Below are positions 45,335-57,511 of a stretch of DNA of 64,000 nt, in pieces. The DNA comes from Cercophora sp. LCS_1. Its lineage: Eukaryota > Ascomycota > Sordariomycetes > Sordariales > Lasiosphaeriaceae. Made by a program: the position numbers and the translations under genes. The stretch spans positions 558,001 to 622,000 of the forward strand of contig JAPZLL010000012.1 in the NCBI GenBank assembly GCA_036250225.1, read 5' to 3'. How positions within the stretch are numbered: the stretch's first letter is position 1; each line of letters starts with the position of its first letter. The notes below the pieces were generated by a model that was not told the DNA's origin, did no database searches, and saw nothing but the letters and a program-made list of their open reading frames with translations.

Positions 45335-48300
45335 CGTTCGATCGGCTAGCCTAGGCAAGGGTGGTTGGTTTTGCTGCTTGGACTGGGGGTCAAACACAGG
45401 TCAGGAATGGTGAGGAAACTGCAAAACGAGTGAGGACGAGACCGGAATGTGCCGCGAATGTACAGAATGCAGAAGGAGCGAATGCATGCAACCCCCAAAT
45501 AGGCTTCGGGAAGGAGCACGTTGTGCAGGGGACTTTTTTGGGGAACTTTTCGCCTCCAGATGCTTCTGGCAATTGTTTACCCTCAATGGCATTCCGTGAG
45601 CTCCCCGAAATCCCCCAGAGGAAACGATAGCAATCCAGCCTATCCCCTCACTTTGCTGCGAACTGAACCGGTGAACGGGGTGCGGGCTTCCGCCATCCGA
45701 AAATTGGTGGGCCAATCCAGAGCAAGCACCTTGCCGATTTGTGACACCCGAGACTATGCAGTGTTTATCGTGTCCACGGTGAGATTTGGATTTATTGGGA
45801 CGGCAAAGCTTGACCCCATTGCCATCCTAATTGGAGAACAATCGCGCAAAACGCACAATGCGTATACGGCCAATGCGATTCCGCCTCGGGAGGACAAAGC
45901 GGGCTCGGGGCAATAGAATCAGCACCTAAACTTGACGCCCGGGACCGCAGCCCTATTATTCCTGGGGGGTGATGAGCGGTCCCGGGACATAAAGTTTGAA
46001 ACGATGCGCAAAAAAACCTGGCAACTCCAGATAAAGTGTAGAGGCTGCAAGGGTCTTGCAGCCGTGCCGCATCTTGACTGCATTGCAGGGCGTGGCAGAT
46101 GATGGCCAGGTGCAGTGCCCAGGCCAGCTGCGTGCTGGAACCAAAACAAAACCCCTGACTTGAACTCCACAGGTGCATATCAGGCAGCAACATCCGGATG
46201 TCCCCGCGTACTTCTGCACAACCATCTAGGCCTTGTTGCTGGCTCCAATGGGGCTCTGTGAGGAGCTAGTCAGCCCCGTCGACACTGTTTGCTGGTGAGC
46301 ACATATTCTCGGCCACATCAGCGCCCGGCCGGCCCCTCTTTCTCCGGGGCGACGTTGGCATTTGCTTCACAGCTTGGCAGCTTGAGACGCGGCAACTAGT
46401 CGTGTTGAGTGCTTACGTCCTGTACAACCTTGACGTCTTGGTCGCTTACCAGAAGCGCCGGAGGATGGCAACGTAGATATCAGACTTGTGGGGGAAGCGT
46501 ACCCATGGGAGGGTTGGAAGTCAACCCCCTTTCTCACCATGAGCTGCGCCCCCGCACTTGGGGACGATGGTGCCTCTATCTTCGGTATCGCACCATACCC
46601 TCTGCAATGCATGGGGTTTGCAGGCACCATGACAAAAACAAGCGACTGCCACTGATTGGGGGCTGTCTGTGCCAAGCATTTTCAATACTAGTAAGGAAGA
46701 ACAGGATCACTCCTCTTGAAATCGACTGACCATGAGGACGGCATTCAAGGTTTCTGGCCTTGCTCCGCATTGCCATGCTCCTCAAGCGTGCTATTCAGCG
46801 GTGAGCTTAACAAATTCACAGCGGGTGATCCACGTCCCGCGCCTTCGACGACAGGAGCATCTCGGGTTGCGTCGCCGTTGGGACCAACACGGTGGGCCTC
46901 TTGGCGGCGATGTGGCTGAGATAGCCAAGGGTTCAATGGCTGGAAATGGAAATCCCAGCGAACTTAGGGTTGGCATTTGTGCCCCTGGAAACCGTCGTGT
47001 GCGCGCGCCTGCAGGAAACGAGACGCGCAATCTTGGAGGCAGTCGGGTGAACAAACGATCGATGCCAACACCGAATCGGGCTCGCAATTGAAGGACTCTC
47101 TTGGAGCCCAACCAATCTTTGGGCGCTGTCCCAATTTGACACACTGAACACTGCCTCCCTGGTGATTTGCGGGATAGGCACGCGTGAACCAAAGCCACTC
47201 TCGTCTCGACAGGTGGGCCGACGCGGTGCTAATGAGCGCCGGCGCGCGATAGAGAGGCGCCGAATGATCTCTACACCAAAGGAGCATCGGGGCAGTGCTC
47301 AGGAACAGGCATGCACTATTGGAATGCGCTTTTCGTTTGTCGTAAAGTCTTCCGTTGATGCTCTCGTGGTCGCAGGCCCGTCTCGGGCCTCCCCGAGCCC
47401 TACATGCACCCCTCTCTATCCACTTTCTGGGTTGGCTTGCATTCAACACGGCTCCGGGCGTTTAAATTTGCATCGCCACCAATGTGGAGGCGACATGTCG
47501 AACACATCTGTGGCCAACGTTATCGGCTTGTGTCGCTGTTGGGCGGCGAGATGCGGGGATTGGAGGCTGAAACCGTTGGATATCGCGCGGCTCCCTATTG
47601 AGCGAGACCTGAAATCTCGAATAAACGCTTAGTGCCATGAGCTTTACTGTAGCGATGACCGTGCCCTGCAAGGTCTATTTGTGATGGATAGCCCTACCCA
47701 TTATGCCTGAGCGATTGTTTGTAACTCAACTGTGCCGAAATTTCCCATCACTGCCACCAAACCCTTGTGTATATCGCGGGACACAGTGGCCCTCAGGAGT
47801 GTAGGGCGCGGGAATCCAGTTCCAGCCATTCCAGGGTGGGTACCTGGTGATTTGAATAATGTCAAGAATTGGCGGCGAAAGAGTTTTCGAGGAGTTCCTG
47901 ATGGGCAAGTTGGAACCCAACAACAAATCACCAGCCGGCTCGCTGCAGCTAGGAGCAAGGCGAAGCATTTTTCCAATAGAGGATGTAATACCCGAGAGAG
48001 GCTGTTCATAGCACTTCCCATCAGACCATCAGAGGCAGAAACACCTCAACGGAAGGAACTGTCCTGTCGTCGGATGAAGGGAAGGACGTGGGGGCGGACA
48101 CCCGAGGACGGGAAGCTCCTGCCGGTAACGGGCTGGAAGCTGGAGCACATTGTCCTCTGTTCCTGCCTGTAGATTCACACCGGCCAATCTCGGTCGGGCG
48201 ATTGCCTGAGTTGCAAACTCCAACCAAACGCAACCCCAGGGATGTGCAATGTCTTCCATCATGGGCAAACACACATCCACTCGCCGACACACAACCGACC

Positions 48301-49397
48301 CCTTCGTCGTCGGAGGTCCCAACGGAAACCTGTGCCTCAATGGCCAGGATGCATTTTCATTGCCGCTCTGATCGGGTATTGTGATCAAGTCTCTTCTTTT
48401 CGTTGGCTCTATCCCGCTTCATTGCGCCCTGCCCCTTTTTTTCAGTCAACATCGGCAGCCAATGACACATTCACGACCGTGGTTACCCCTTGGCTAGGAT
48501 GCCATGCAAAATGCACCCATTTTTGGGTGATTCTATCGCCGACGGTGCTTTCCGTTTCTGGACCCAGTTCTGAGACCCTGCAAGCACACATCTGCTGCCA
48601 ATCTCCCAAAACTAATAGTTCTGTTTTGCAGTGCAGATACCTCCACACTACGGGCAGGGCAGACTCGCGGGCGGATTCCCTGCCGCCGCTGGATGCTGAG
48701 AAGATAGGCGCGGGAGGTACCGCGTAAGCGGTAAGTGGCTTCTTGGCGGCATAGGGTGTCACAACTCCAACGATGCAGAGAGAAGACACGGACGCGGGTC
48801 TTCAGAGAGAGAACCACGCACATGCCGGCGCTGTGGTCTGCCTTACCGACAGGTACGTGCCCAAACTTCCTTCGTCAAGCCACACACATGCAGGGTGCTT
48901 CATTCAGCGTCAGGAGGGCGTGGCTGCATCACACACAGGTGATGAGGTTTCGACCGATGGGGGGGTGGGCAGGCATCCGCATCCGCGAAGCGCGAAGCGA
49001 GTTCGTTGGTGGTGTCTTGCTTTGAGACACGCTCGATGCGGTTAGATTCCTGCCGTCCTCCGCCTTCCGCGGTCCCCTGCCGCATCACTAGTATTCTGCT
49101 GATCCGCCAAGATCTTGGAGCGCTCGCCAGTTAATATGAGGCCACAAAGTCCACCAGCGATGAGCTTCAAGATGCAGATTCATGTACGGATGTTAGCGGT
49201 GTGGTTTTTATTTACGCGCTTGACTGCTGCCCACTGTGCAATACTAGTACTCACGTCGGCTTTACCCAAACGCCTTTGCCAGTCCACCAGAGACCTGTCA
49301 CCGCTGCTGCCAGGGTCGTCTTGGCTCTAGGTCCGACAATACAAACGGACCGACCCGGATACCAGCAGCCAACGGTTGGTTACACGGTGCTGCAGCC
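45335..49397. other. Gene-poor region between chitinase and Zn2Cys6 gene
   Basis: 4.1 kb between two divergent genes. Many frames of 60-160 codons exist on both strands, none with a domain, repeat pattern or plausible exon structure. No mobile-element ends, tRNA or long repeats were seen. Parts should be promoters of the chitinase and regulator. Confidence 0.45.
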
Positions 49398-50599
49398 ATG
49401 CTCCGCAGAAGTCACAAAAAGTCGCGTGCCGGGTGTCTTGAGTGCAAGCGACGCCATGTCAAGGTACTACTTAGACCATCTTTTCTGGCCCCCAAGGTGC
49501 CCTAACCCACGCCGTTTTCAACCAGTGCGACGAGCAAAGACCTGTGTGCATCATATGCACTTTGTCGGAAAGGCCTTGCAGCTACCCTCCGAACTCACAG
49601 CCGGAACGGCCGAGTCCCCCGGAATCCGCGTATTCGTCACCCGGGCCGAGCACCGTTTCGCCTAGCACTCCCTACAACGTGGCCGCCGAGTTACCGATTT
49701 ACCCGTCTCTCAGCACCGATGTCAATTTCGACCATATGGAGTTGCTCCTCAGATTTGATAGCCGTAGCCAGTATCCAGATACCGACGCCTTGATAAATAA
49801 CCTCGCCGACAAGCTACACAACGACGCCATGCTGCAGGCGCCTTACTACCTCCTCGAAACTCTTGCCTTGTCAGCCAGGCGACTGGCACACGTGGAGCCG
49901 GAAAAGTCCGAGCACTACCTCAATTACGCCGTCACGTTGCAGACAAAGGCAGTCTCCCTCTACAACCACGTTGTCTCGACGGTGAAGATAGACAGCGTTA
50001 ACTGCGTCCCCATCACTCAGTTCTCGAGCCTTCTCGGCCGCCACTTGCTCGTCGACCTTTGGGCGAGGAGGGATGCTGACTTTAACGTCTTCTTACATCA
50101 TTATCTGGAGTTTATCAAGGTGCAGACCGGCATTAAGCTCATCACACATTCTGCTTGGCCCGAGTTGATGAACTCGGAGCTCAAGGATTTGCTGTTCTGG
50201 GCCGGATCCCTGCACACCAAAGCAACCACAGGCCACGAATGCGACGCGTTGCATCATCTGGTGCGGAATGCGACTGGACTTGACGCGCCAACACTAGAAG
50301 CTTGCGAAAAAGCCATCTCATCCCTCCAAATTGGGTTTGACCTAGCGCAAGAATCTCCTCCACGCTGCTTTATCGTCTTCCATTGGTCCGTTGCTGCACC
50401 GGACTTGTTCACCGAGCTGATAGCCCAGCGTCGCCCGGAAGCTCTTGTCTGTCTCGCGTATTGGGGGGTTCTGTGTCATCTAGTGCGGGACTTATGGCAA
50501 GTTGGCGGTGCCGGAAGCTACATCATCAACTCGGTTGCTCAGTATCTTGGGCCCGACTGGGCACCCTTCATGGCTTACCCCTTGTCGTTCCTGACCTGA
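49398..50599 (+). CDS. Zn2Cys6 transcription factor
   Basis: Two exons (49398-49463, 49526-50599) with a 62-nt intron (GTACTA...CAG) encode 379 aa. The binuclear zinc cluster RAGCLECKRRHVKCDEQRPVC ICTLSERPC has Cys at 13, 16, 23, 30, 33 and 40, the canonical C-x2-C-x6-C-x6-C-x2-C-x6-C. The intron falls directly before the third Cys, a position often interrupted in this family. A Ser/Pro linker (PSPPESAYSSPGPSTVSP) leads to a helical region beginning NFDHMELLLRFDS, similar to the UPC2/sterol-regulator-like subgroup (HMELL motif), and ending GPDWAPFMAYPLSFLT. It probably regulates transcription; the targets are unknown. The nearest genes (chitinase, 44-residue protein) are candidates only by position. 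The ATG just before the basic LRRSHKKSRAG is the only suitable start. Confidence 0.9.
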
Positions 50600-51168
50600 A
50601 GATACCTCTACAGATGCGAGCGGTCATGATAAGGCTTTTTTCCCTTGGTTCTGGATTTTCGGTCGCCTTGGCATTGAAACCCAGCATGACAGGGGCGCAT
50701 TTGGTGTGAGGTCAATTTAAGCACACTTTCGGGGTTTCGTGGGGTCATCGAGGATGGACATATCAGCACATAACAAGAGTTCGTCTTGCACAAGAGATCG
50801 GTTTCCACATTGCTTGGATATGGGTTATATACGGTTGAAACATGAACAGATGCACGGCCAACGATAGTCTCAAAAGGAGCTGCTGGCCAGAATCGTAGGC
50901 GATGAACCCCGACCAAACGCATGCACAAGACCAAATTGAGACAAGAGACCACCAACCCCGCTTTGAAGAGCAAGAAGCCGCCGCCTATCTCACATCTCGA
51001 GTCTACCAAATCTGCATCTCGCATTCCCCTCATCTCACCCCCCAGCCGCACTCCCCTCGCGGCCGCCCCCTACCGCCCCCAGCGTTTGCCAAGAGATCCT
51101 TCTCTCCACGCTACCATTCCACCGGTAACGCTAGGCGCGGGTAGTGCTGCCGATACTGCCTCGGTAAT
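50600..51168. other. Convergent 3' intergenic region
   Basis: 569 bases between the Zn2Cys6 gene stop and the small-protein gene stop. No gene seen; presumably 3' UTRs. Confidence 0.45.
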
Positions 51169-51357
51169 CTATTTGCTGGGTGGAATGTAGGGCGTCCAGG
51201 ACCCCTTCTCTTTGATGAAGCGATCAATGGCCGGGCTTGGGGCCGGAGGAAGGCTGCCGGAGCCGGAGGAGCCACCTAGTTCTGTCAGTCTCACTCCGGC
51301 AAAAGATTGATCAGCCATCGTAGACTCACCGCTGGTCGAAGTCTGAGGGGCCGGCAT
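51169..51357 (-). CDS. Small uncharacterised protein (44 aa spliced)
   Basis: Two exons, 51357-51330 and 51275-51169, joined over a 54-nt intron (GTGAGT, branch CTGAC, acceptor TAG), give MPAPQTSTSGGSSGSG... followed by PAIDRFIKEKGSWTPYIPPS and a final Lys. The intron length is a multiple of three and has no in-frame stop, so an unspliced transcript would give a 62-aa form. A Ser/Gly/Pro-rich half is followed by a short charged and aromatic half; there is no signal peptide or membrane span. Support for a real gene: a clear TATA box, a CT-rich leader of about 130 nt, consensus splice sites and an ATG in good context (GACAAAATGCC). Function is not recognised. An in-frame ATG in the intron (codon 14 of the unspliced form) is not used in this model. 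Confidence 0.6.
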   Translation of the reverse strand: MPAPQTSTSGESTMADQSFAGVRLTELGGSSGSGSLPPAPSPAIDRFIKEKGSWTPYIPPSK

Positions 51358-51515
51358 TTTGTCAGATGGATGAAGATGCGGCTGAGTGAGTCTGAAAGTT
51401 TTCTTGAAAACTAGAATACACTTGAGAGAAGAGCAATGATGACTTATTCGAGTGCGCAGTGGTGAAGTCTGGAGAGACAGTGATGGAAGGGCATCGACAA
51501 GAGAGGAACATCTCT

Positions 51516-51524
51516 CCTTTTATA
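51516..51524 (-). promoter_or_regulatory. TATA box of the small-protein gene
   Basis: TATAAAAGG on the minus strand, ~160 nt upstream of the ATG at 51357; the strongest TATA match in the window. Confidence 0.7.
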
Positions 51525-54500
51525 GACGACCTAGTCCCTACATTCGGAGCGCTTGGCCGACTCCTCCCATCACGGGTGGCCATGCCAGACTAGCCCAGGC
51601 CCCGAACTCTCCCGCACCAGGCACAGCCCAAGTCGAATGTCTCTCGGGTGTTGATGTCGTGACATCTGGGCGGATTTCTTAGCTCGGTGCTTGTCTCGGC
51701 GTGGTGGCAATACTGACAGCTCAACATCCATACAGGAGCTTAGCACTCTTATCGACGTCCGTATACAGCAACACATCATGTACACGAGGTACCGGTACTG
51801 GTTCGTCTTGACCATGTGGCAAGCCCCGTTTCTTGCCCGTTTCTGCAGACTTGTGTAATGTTAGGCACAGTTAGTATGGTCAGGGGTTGCAATCTTGGTT
51901 ATATCGATCAAGAAAGTCCTCTTCATGGTGGGTGGTACGTGTTCCCTTTGAATTATTCCCAAAAGGCAATCGCCAGCTATCAGTCGTTTTAACATTGCAG
52001 TTTGCACATCTTCACGGTGCACGCCACACACATTTGTGTGTGGATAGATTGCGGCCCTTCAGCAGATCTCTTCATATCGGACTCCTCCTAGGCTTTTCGC
52101 AGGTAGGGGAAACAGCCAGTGCTGTCAAAAATCTTTCCGTCTTCACGTTTCTCAGGGAGCACCACTGATGGGGTCTGTCTCACATCCTTGTCGAAATAGT
52201 CCCCTCGAGCGTTACAGCCGATGCCCTCTGCCGGATCTGCCCCTAGACCTCGAACCGTCCCTACTAGCAACATGACGGCGGGTACATCAAGACTATCTTA
52301 CCTTCGATTCCCGTCATTCCCCTCGCAGGAGCGGGTAGCTACATGTTGCCATCAGCCCGCGAGTAATCTTGTGATCTCCGATTGGGGCGACATGGGCACA
52401 CAAGATGGGGCTCGCCAGGGTCGTGCTCCCAGTGCCGTCACCGCCGTGTCGACCCCGACAGGTTGCGCTACTCCTTTCATTTGGATTTCAAGGCCATGCA
52501 CGCCATTCCGCCGTCCAAAGACCCGATTTCCACATGGATATTGGCCCATCTGCGCAGTCCATCGTTCCATACATCGACGATCTGTGGCTTGCCGTCGGAG
52601 GAAACCCTCGGCGGATTCGTCGCCCTGGAAAAGGCAGATCTTCCAGAAAGATTGCACGGCGAGACGAAAGAACCGCCAAAGTGCAATTTCTGAGACACGG
52701 ACGTTTATCATGATAGGTCCTGGTACGGCCTCACGGCTGCCTCGTTGGGATAATTCCTTTGGCAGGCGCACCATGTGGGCATAAGTGGTGCAGGAAGGGT
52801 GACATGGCATGGTCTCGCCCTGTTGGACAAGGCAAGGTCTGTGGTTCTCACTGAATCAACGAGGCACAAGGGACTTCGACCACGCATCAGATGTCATAGC
52901 CCTCACAATAGACATTGTCGTATGTCTCAGCGCGGCATGTCTTGGAAATCCCCTCGCTTGCCCTGACTTAGCTTCCGACACGAGATGCCAGGCCGGGAAT
53001 GCAGCCGAGCTGTCCGGGACGTTGAGCGACCTAAATCCCTGCTGCGGGTACCTCCAGTTGAGACATGAAGGGTTCGAGACTTGTCGGCCACGGGCAATGC
53101 CAGCTCTAAGACTGGCCCCTGATGACCAACGACGGCACTACAGTGCGAGAAAGAAAACGTGGCCCACCCAGGACTTAGCCAAGATCCGAGTTTGGTCACA
53201 CTGTCACGTCCTCCTTGGCTGTGGCACGCGAGAGCGTGGGGAATTGAAGCTGTTTGGAAATCCGACCCGACATTGGCCAAGGCCGCTCGTCGATATCCAT
53301 CCTACTCGGCGGAACTCGAACCGGTGAGAGCTTTGCTGACCGGTCGGAGCTCATGTGCTATGGAGAAAAGTACACTTTTACCCTACAGACTACCGGCCGG
53401 GGCTAACCCCACGGTCGAGGGAACAATCCCTGGCTCTAGGTCTGGCTGTGGTACCCGGAAACCCTCGTTCTGGCCTAGGCTGAGGCCGCATGGTAGCAGT
53501 CTATTCCCGAAACCTTGTCTTCTACTAGCCGCCAGCACACTGCCTGTCAGGCTCGGGTGGGCGGAAACATCAACAGCGAGGCGCATGGCGTCCATCACGC
53601 CCGCGTCAGAGCGACAGCTGGGCCAGAGATGTCCCGACGTGGTGTCCTTGTGTCACAGTGCAGTAAGGCCGTAGACGCCGACATGCACGGTATTCCGACG
53701 GACGGAAACGACACCATTCGCCAGCAGTGCGGAAACCCAGGATCAAGGGTCTAACACCCCATCGCCGTCGACACCTGGGGCGCCTCATCTGCAATCTGCC
53801 ACCGGCGCCGAGTCTTCACCGCCAGAGGGATACATGTGCATTATCTCTCGAACTGGCCGTCTCAAGCACTGCTGCAGCGAGACAGGCATATTGATGCCCG
53901 AGACATTTCATGTGTGTCATGTCGGCATGGCATGTTTATCGCTACAGTGCCCAACATGGCCACCCATGCGGGTCACGATGTCTAGGGGTCTTCAGGGTCT
54001 TCTAGGCCAGATAGCGTCATTGATGGCTTGCCGATTCCTTCGCCTTTGAGGAAAGAATATTTGATTGGTCCTCAAAAAAACAACTCAGAGACGCCAGCAG
54101 ATCGAGCACCACCTCACGCGGCACGTTGTTATGAATGATCAGCCGCCCACGCTCCCAGACTAATCGCCACAACACCTGACGTCCATTTGTCGCTGTCCGC
54201 ATAATTTCGACGACCCATCTTCCCTGCCTGTACGATGTCAATCAATCAAACGTACGCAGCACTTTCTCTCTGACCGCTGGAGGGCTGGCGGTTGCCTTAC
54301 TCCGACTACCGCCGAGAACGCATTTCCACCTGAGACAGGCGTTTATTGGACATGTGCTGTCGGTTTGACGGGCACAAGGCGCCTGCCGGGTGGCGCTTTC
54401 TTCATCCCATGTTACTCTACAAGGCCGACACGCGGAGTGACTTGACAGACTGAAAGGGCATACATGCGTCTTCCCCTCTCTCCGGTCTCCTATGACATAT

Positions 54501-56444
54501 CCCTCGGTTCAGGTTTCCCCCGTTTCCCCATTCTTTTCTCCCGCACCGAGGGACATAACCATGTTCATCCCCGCTGGTCACACGGTGCGTTGAGACGAAC
54601 CCGAACTTGGTCGGCTGCATGACGGGGTGGTCACGTTGACCATGTCGTGATTGGATTGCTGTTGGCTGGGCCATCGGCGATCTGAAGGACTGGCAAAAAG
54701 GAGAGAAATCCGATGGAATTCGGGAACCCGGGTTAGAGAGGGATGAGACTGGTCTTGCGACGACAGCTGGAGGCATGCAGCCCTCAGTCCAAAGGGGAAA
54801 TGGCATCTCTCGGCTCTGCATTGCTATCTATCCACTCGTGTTGGACCATTGTTTACTTCAAACAACCGATTGAAGGGGGGCGATCAACTCTAACCGATGT
54901 GGCCTCGGAAAAAGCGGAAAGGACGTGCTACACTTGAGCGCGTGAGGCAAGACAACTTGCTGCTCCATCTGCTGATCCATATCACCAACCCCAATCAGAG
55001 GGTTTCCATCAACAGACGCTTGATGGGGTTTTTCAAGTGATGCGCGTTATCTAGGGAGCACGGAGAGTGACGGCTATAGTTCCCCTTCCGGCTACGCGTG
55101 CCTGTGTGCGTGTGTGTCCACCCAGTTTCACAAATGCCCCGTGAGATGCCACATGACTTCGTTTCCAGTGGCGTGCGTGCTCGGGACCAGTGGATTTTAT
55201 ATCTTGGGCGTGCAGGCTTGGGAGTGTCTCGGAGTGAGCGAGGATGAACAGTGGAGATTATCATCAAGAATTACGGGCACTCAGGTAGCCGTAGATATCC
55301 ATGGCGCAGTATGGTACGTTTGGGGTATTTCCGAGTGGTTTTGACTGAGATTTGGGATGGGGATTTGGTGATCAATGTTGCGCCAAACGTTCCCCCGCGA
55401 GTGGTGAGCCCGATTGGGGTGAGTGCGTTATTTGATTCTATGACATATTTCACACATATACTGCTGCATGGCGAAGAAGTTTTTCAGAGAATGAGGCCAC
55501 TGAATCGGGGCTGGATTTGCTCTGAACAGGTGGGCCAGTCGCCGATTCAGCTTCGTCGGACTTCCGTTGCGTGGGTTCAAGGTTTTAGGCAACGAGCTGA
55601 CCGAGGCTCTGACTCTGCGGTTGGTAAGCGCTGCTGTGAGTTGCGCAGTTGAGAGGCTCAGTGAGACGCCCAATGAGAAAGGCAATGTTATTCTTTGTGA
55701 AAGTTATGGCGGCTATCACACAATCTTGGACTCCTGATAATGTATACCCAACCGTGTTTGTATATGTTTTGACTTTGTTGCCTCCCTCAATGTGACCAGA
55801 GTTGTGGGGATTGTCTTTTGAACTGAGCAAGGTCTGGATGCGGCTGGAGACCGGGTCGCGATGCTTGGCGGGGGCAGGGACGCCTGTCAAGGTTGTGGAG
55901 CGTGGCTTGGCGGGGAAACCTGGAGGGCGATGCATGGAGATGCAGCATCGCATTTCGGGGGAGGGAGGTTTTCATCGCACGGCTGAACCAGCGCTCCCAT
56001 CGTGAAAGTTCCATGTGACTTTGCAACGAAATTCAACGGTCGGGACAAACACGCGACTCGGTAAACTGATTGGATGTCGAGTCGAATGAGAGATTTCGAT
56101 TGCGGTCCCCGTGCGGCGGGTGACCTTGGGCGATGGAAGCCCCGGAGACAAAATCCATGGCAAGCCCAAAGCGAACGGGTAGGATCTCGCCAACCTTTGC
56201 GGGTTGCATCCCAAATCTGCTTGGCATGCTACTTGAGTGGACACAAAGCAAGCGAGTGCTGGTGGGCTGGCGTCATCGCCTGTGCCCCATCCGATTTCTG
56301 CCAACCTTTCCACCTTTCAGCTGTTCCTGTTGGCTTGCTGCTGCTGCAGCGCTGGGGACTCCTCAAGCTTCGTTGTTTGTTTGATGGCTGGTGAATAGAG
56401 CTAGAAACGGCGCGTCCAATTCGTAGCTACGGTCCCCTGGAACG

Positions 56445-56460
56445 TTTTTTTTTTTTTTTT
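56445..56460. repeat. Homopolymer T16
   Basis: Sixteen T in a row, upstream of the CFEM-like gene by about 1 kb; length may be unreliable in assemblies. Confidence 0.9.
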
Positions 56461-57511
56461 GGGAACAACATCGTATCCGTATGCATGACAAACCACGCGT
56501 TGACCGAATGAAAACGAGACCAACGACAAAAACGTGCCTTTCTCCCCCTGGTCGGGTCTCTTCGGTCCCACATGGACCGTGCGCTACCCTCCTTTCCCTC
56601 TATCGTCTGCCCACTGCAACCATCCATCTCATCCGCTCTTCGGTCCTGCCGCTTGTCAGCAGGCTCAATGCACCCAAGCAACGTCCCGGAGTGACAGTCA
56701 GCATTCAATAAAACAACCCGGCCTTCCCTCGTGAACCGAACCTTTACGAGCTCACCGTTGTAACGCTTCTCCCGGCCACATCTCCTCTCTTGCTTCCCCT
56801 CCCTCACCTTCGTTCTCGAACACGCACGACGCACGCTCGTTTTTCCCTTTGCTGCCGCCGAACCCACATACGCCGAAGCCGAGTCGACCGTCGAGCTTCC
56901 CCGGACACGTATTGAACAGGAAGGGTAGTTTTCGGTTGCCGAACCATTCGCTTGGACCGGATTCTCAAAGTGATAGCGAGAAAGACACCAGCGCAGCTTC
57001 CGTCCCGGCGATCAATCCATCGCACCCACTTCTTCCGTTTCCATTCCCTTGGCTACGGCGGCATAAAGACGCAGAGAGGGCGAAACGACGGACCCCGAAC
57101 GTCCCGCAACCATCGAACCGGTCTGCCAAGATTGCATCACGCTTGGAAGTGGTCTGGTGACTCTGCCTGGCAAGCGCATCGCCTTGCAGCCGTCTTGCAT
57201 TGTAGCAAAATTTGTCGACATTTTGTATTTTGGGTCGCCACAAACCATCAGACTAAAACGCATCAAACGACGGGGTTTCGCTGGCTTGTCAGAAGGGATT
57301 GGGTTTTGACGGGGTCGCTGTTCTTGGACACCAGGGCGAAGCGCTGCTGGGATTGTCAGACCCCTCCCCGCCAACACGCAAGAGGCTGAGCAGCACCACG
57401 ACGATCTGTTTCGTGGATCGCTGCACACACGTCTGTGTCCGGCACCACCACCGCTGCAACTTTGCAGCTTTGCGCATCCCGAAATTCTAACTCAGATCCT
57501 GAGCCAACACT

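Larger units (their letters stand above)
51358..57511. other. Large gene-poor region upstream of the CFEM-like gene
   Basis: 6.2 kb with the small-gene promoter at its left and the 5' leader of the CFEM-like gene at its right. Open frames reach 170-190 codons (for example 52221-52784 and 53159-53674 plus) but are low in structure and overlap others in all frames. A T16 run lies at 56445-56460. No tRNA, repeat array, transposon end or splice-supported gene was recognised. Confidence 0.45.

Noticed and set aside
53159..53674. 171-codon plus-strand frame in the gene-poor block
   Set aside because: No domain or codon bias, and overlapping frames on both strands are equally long.
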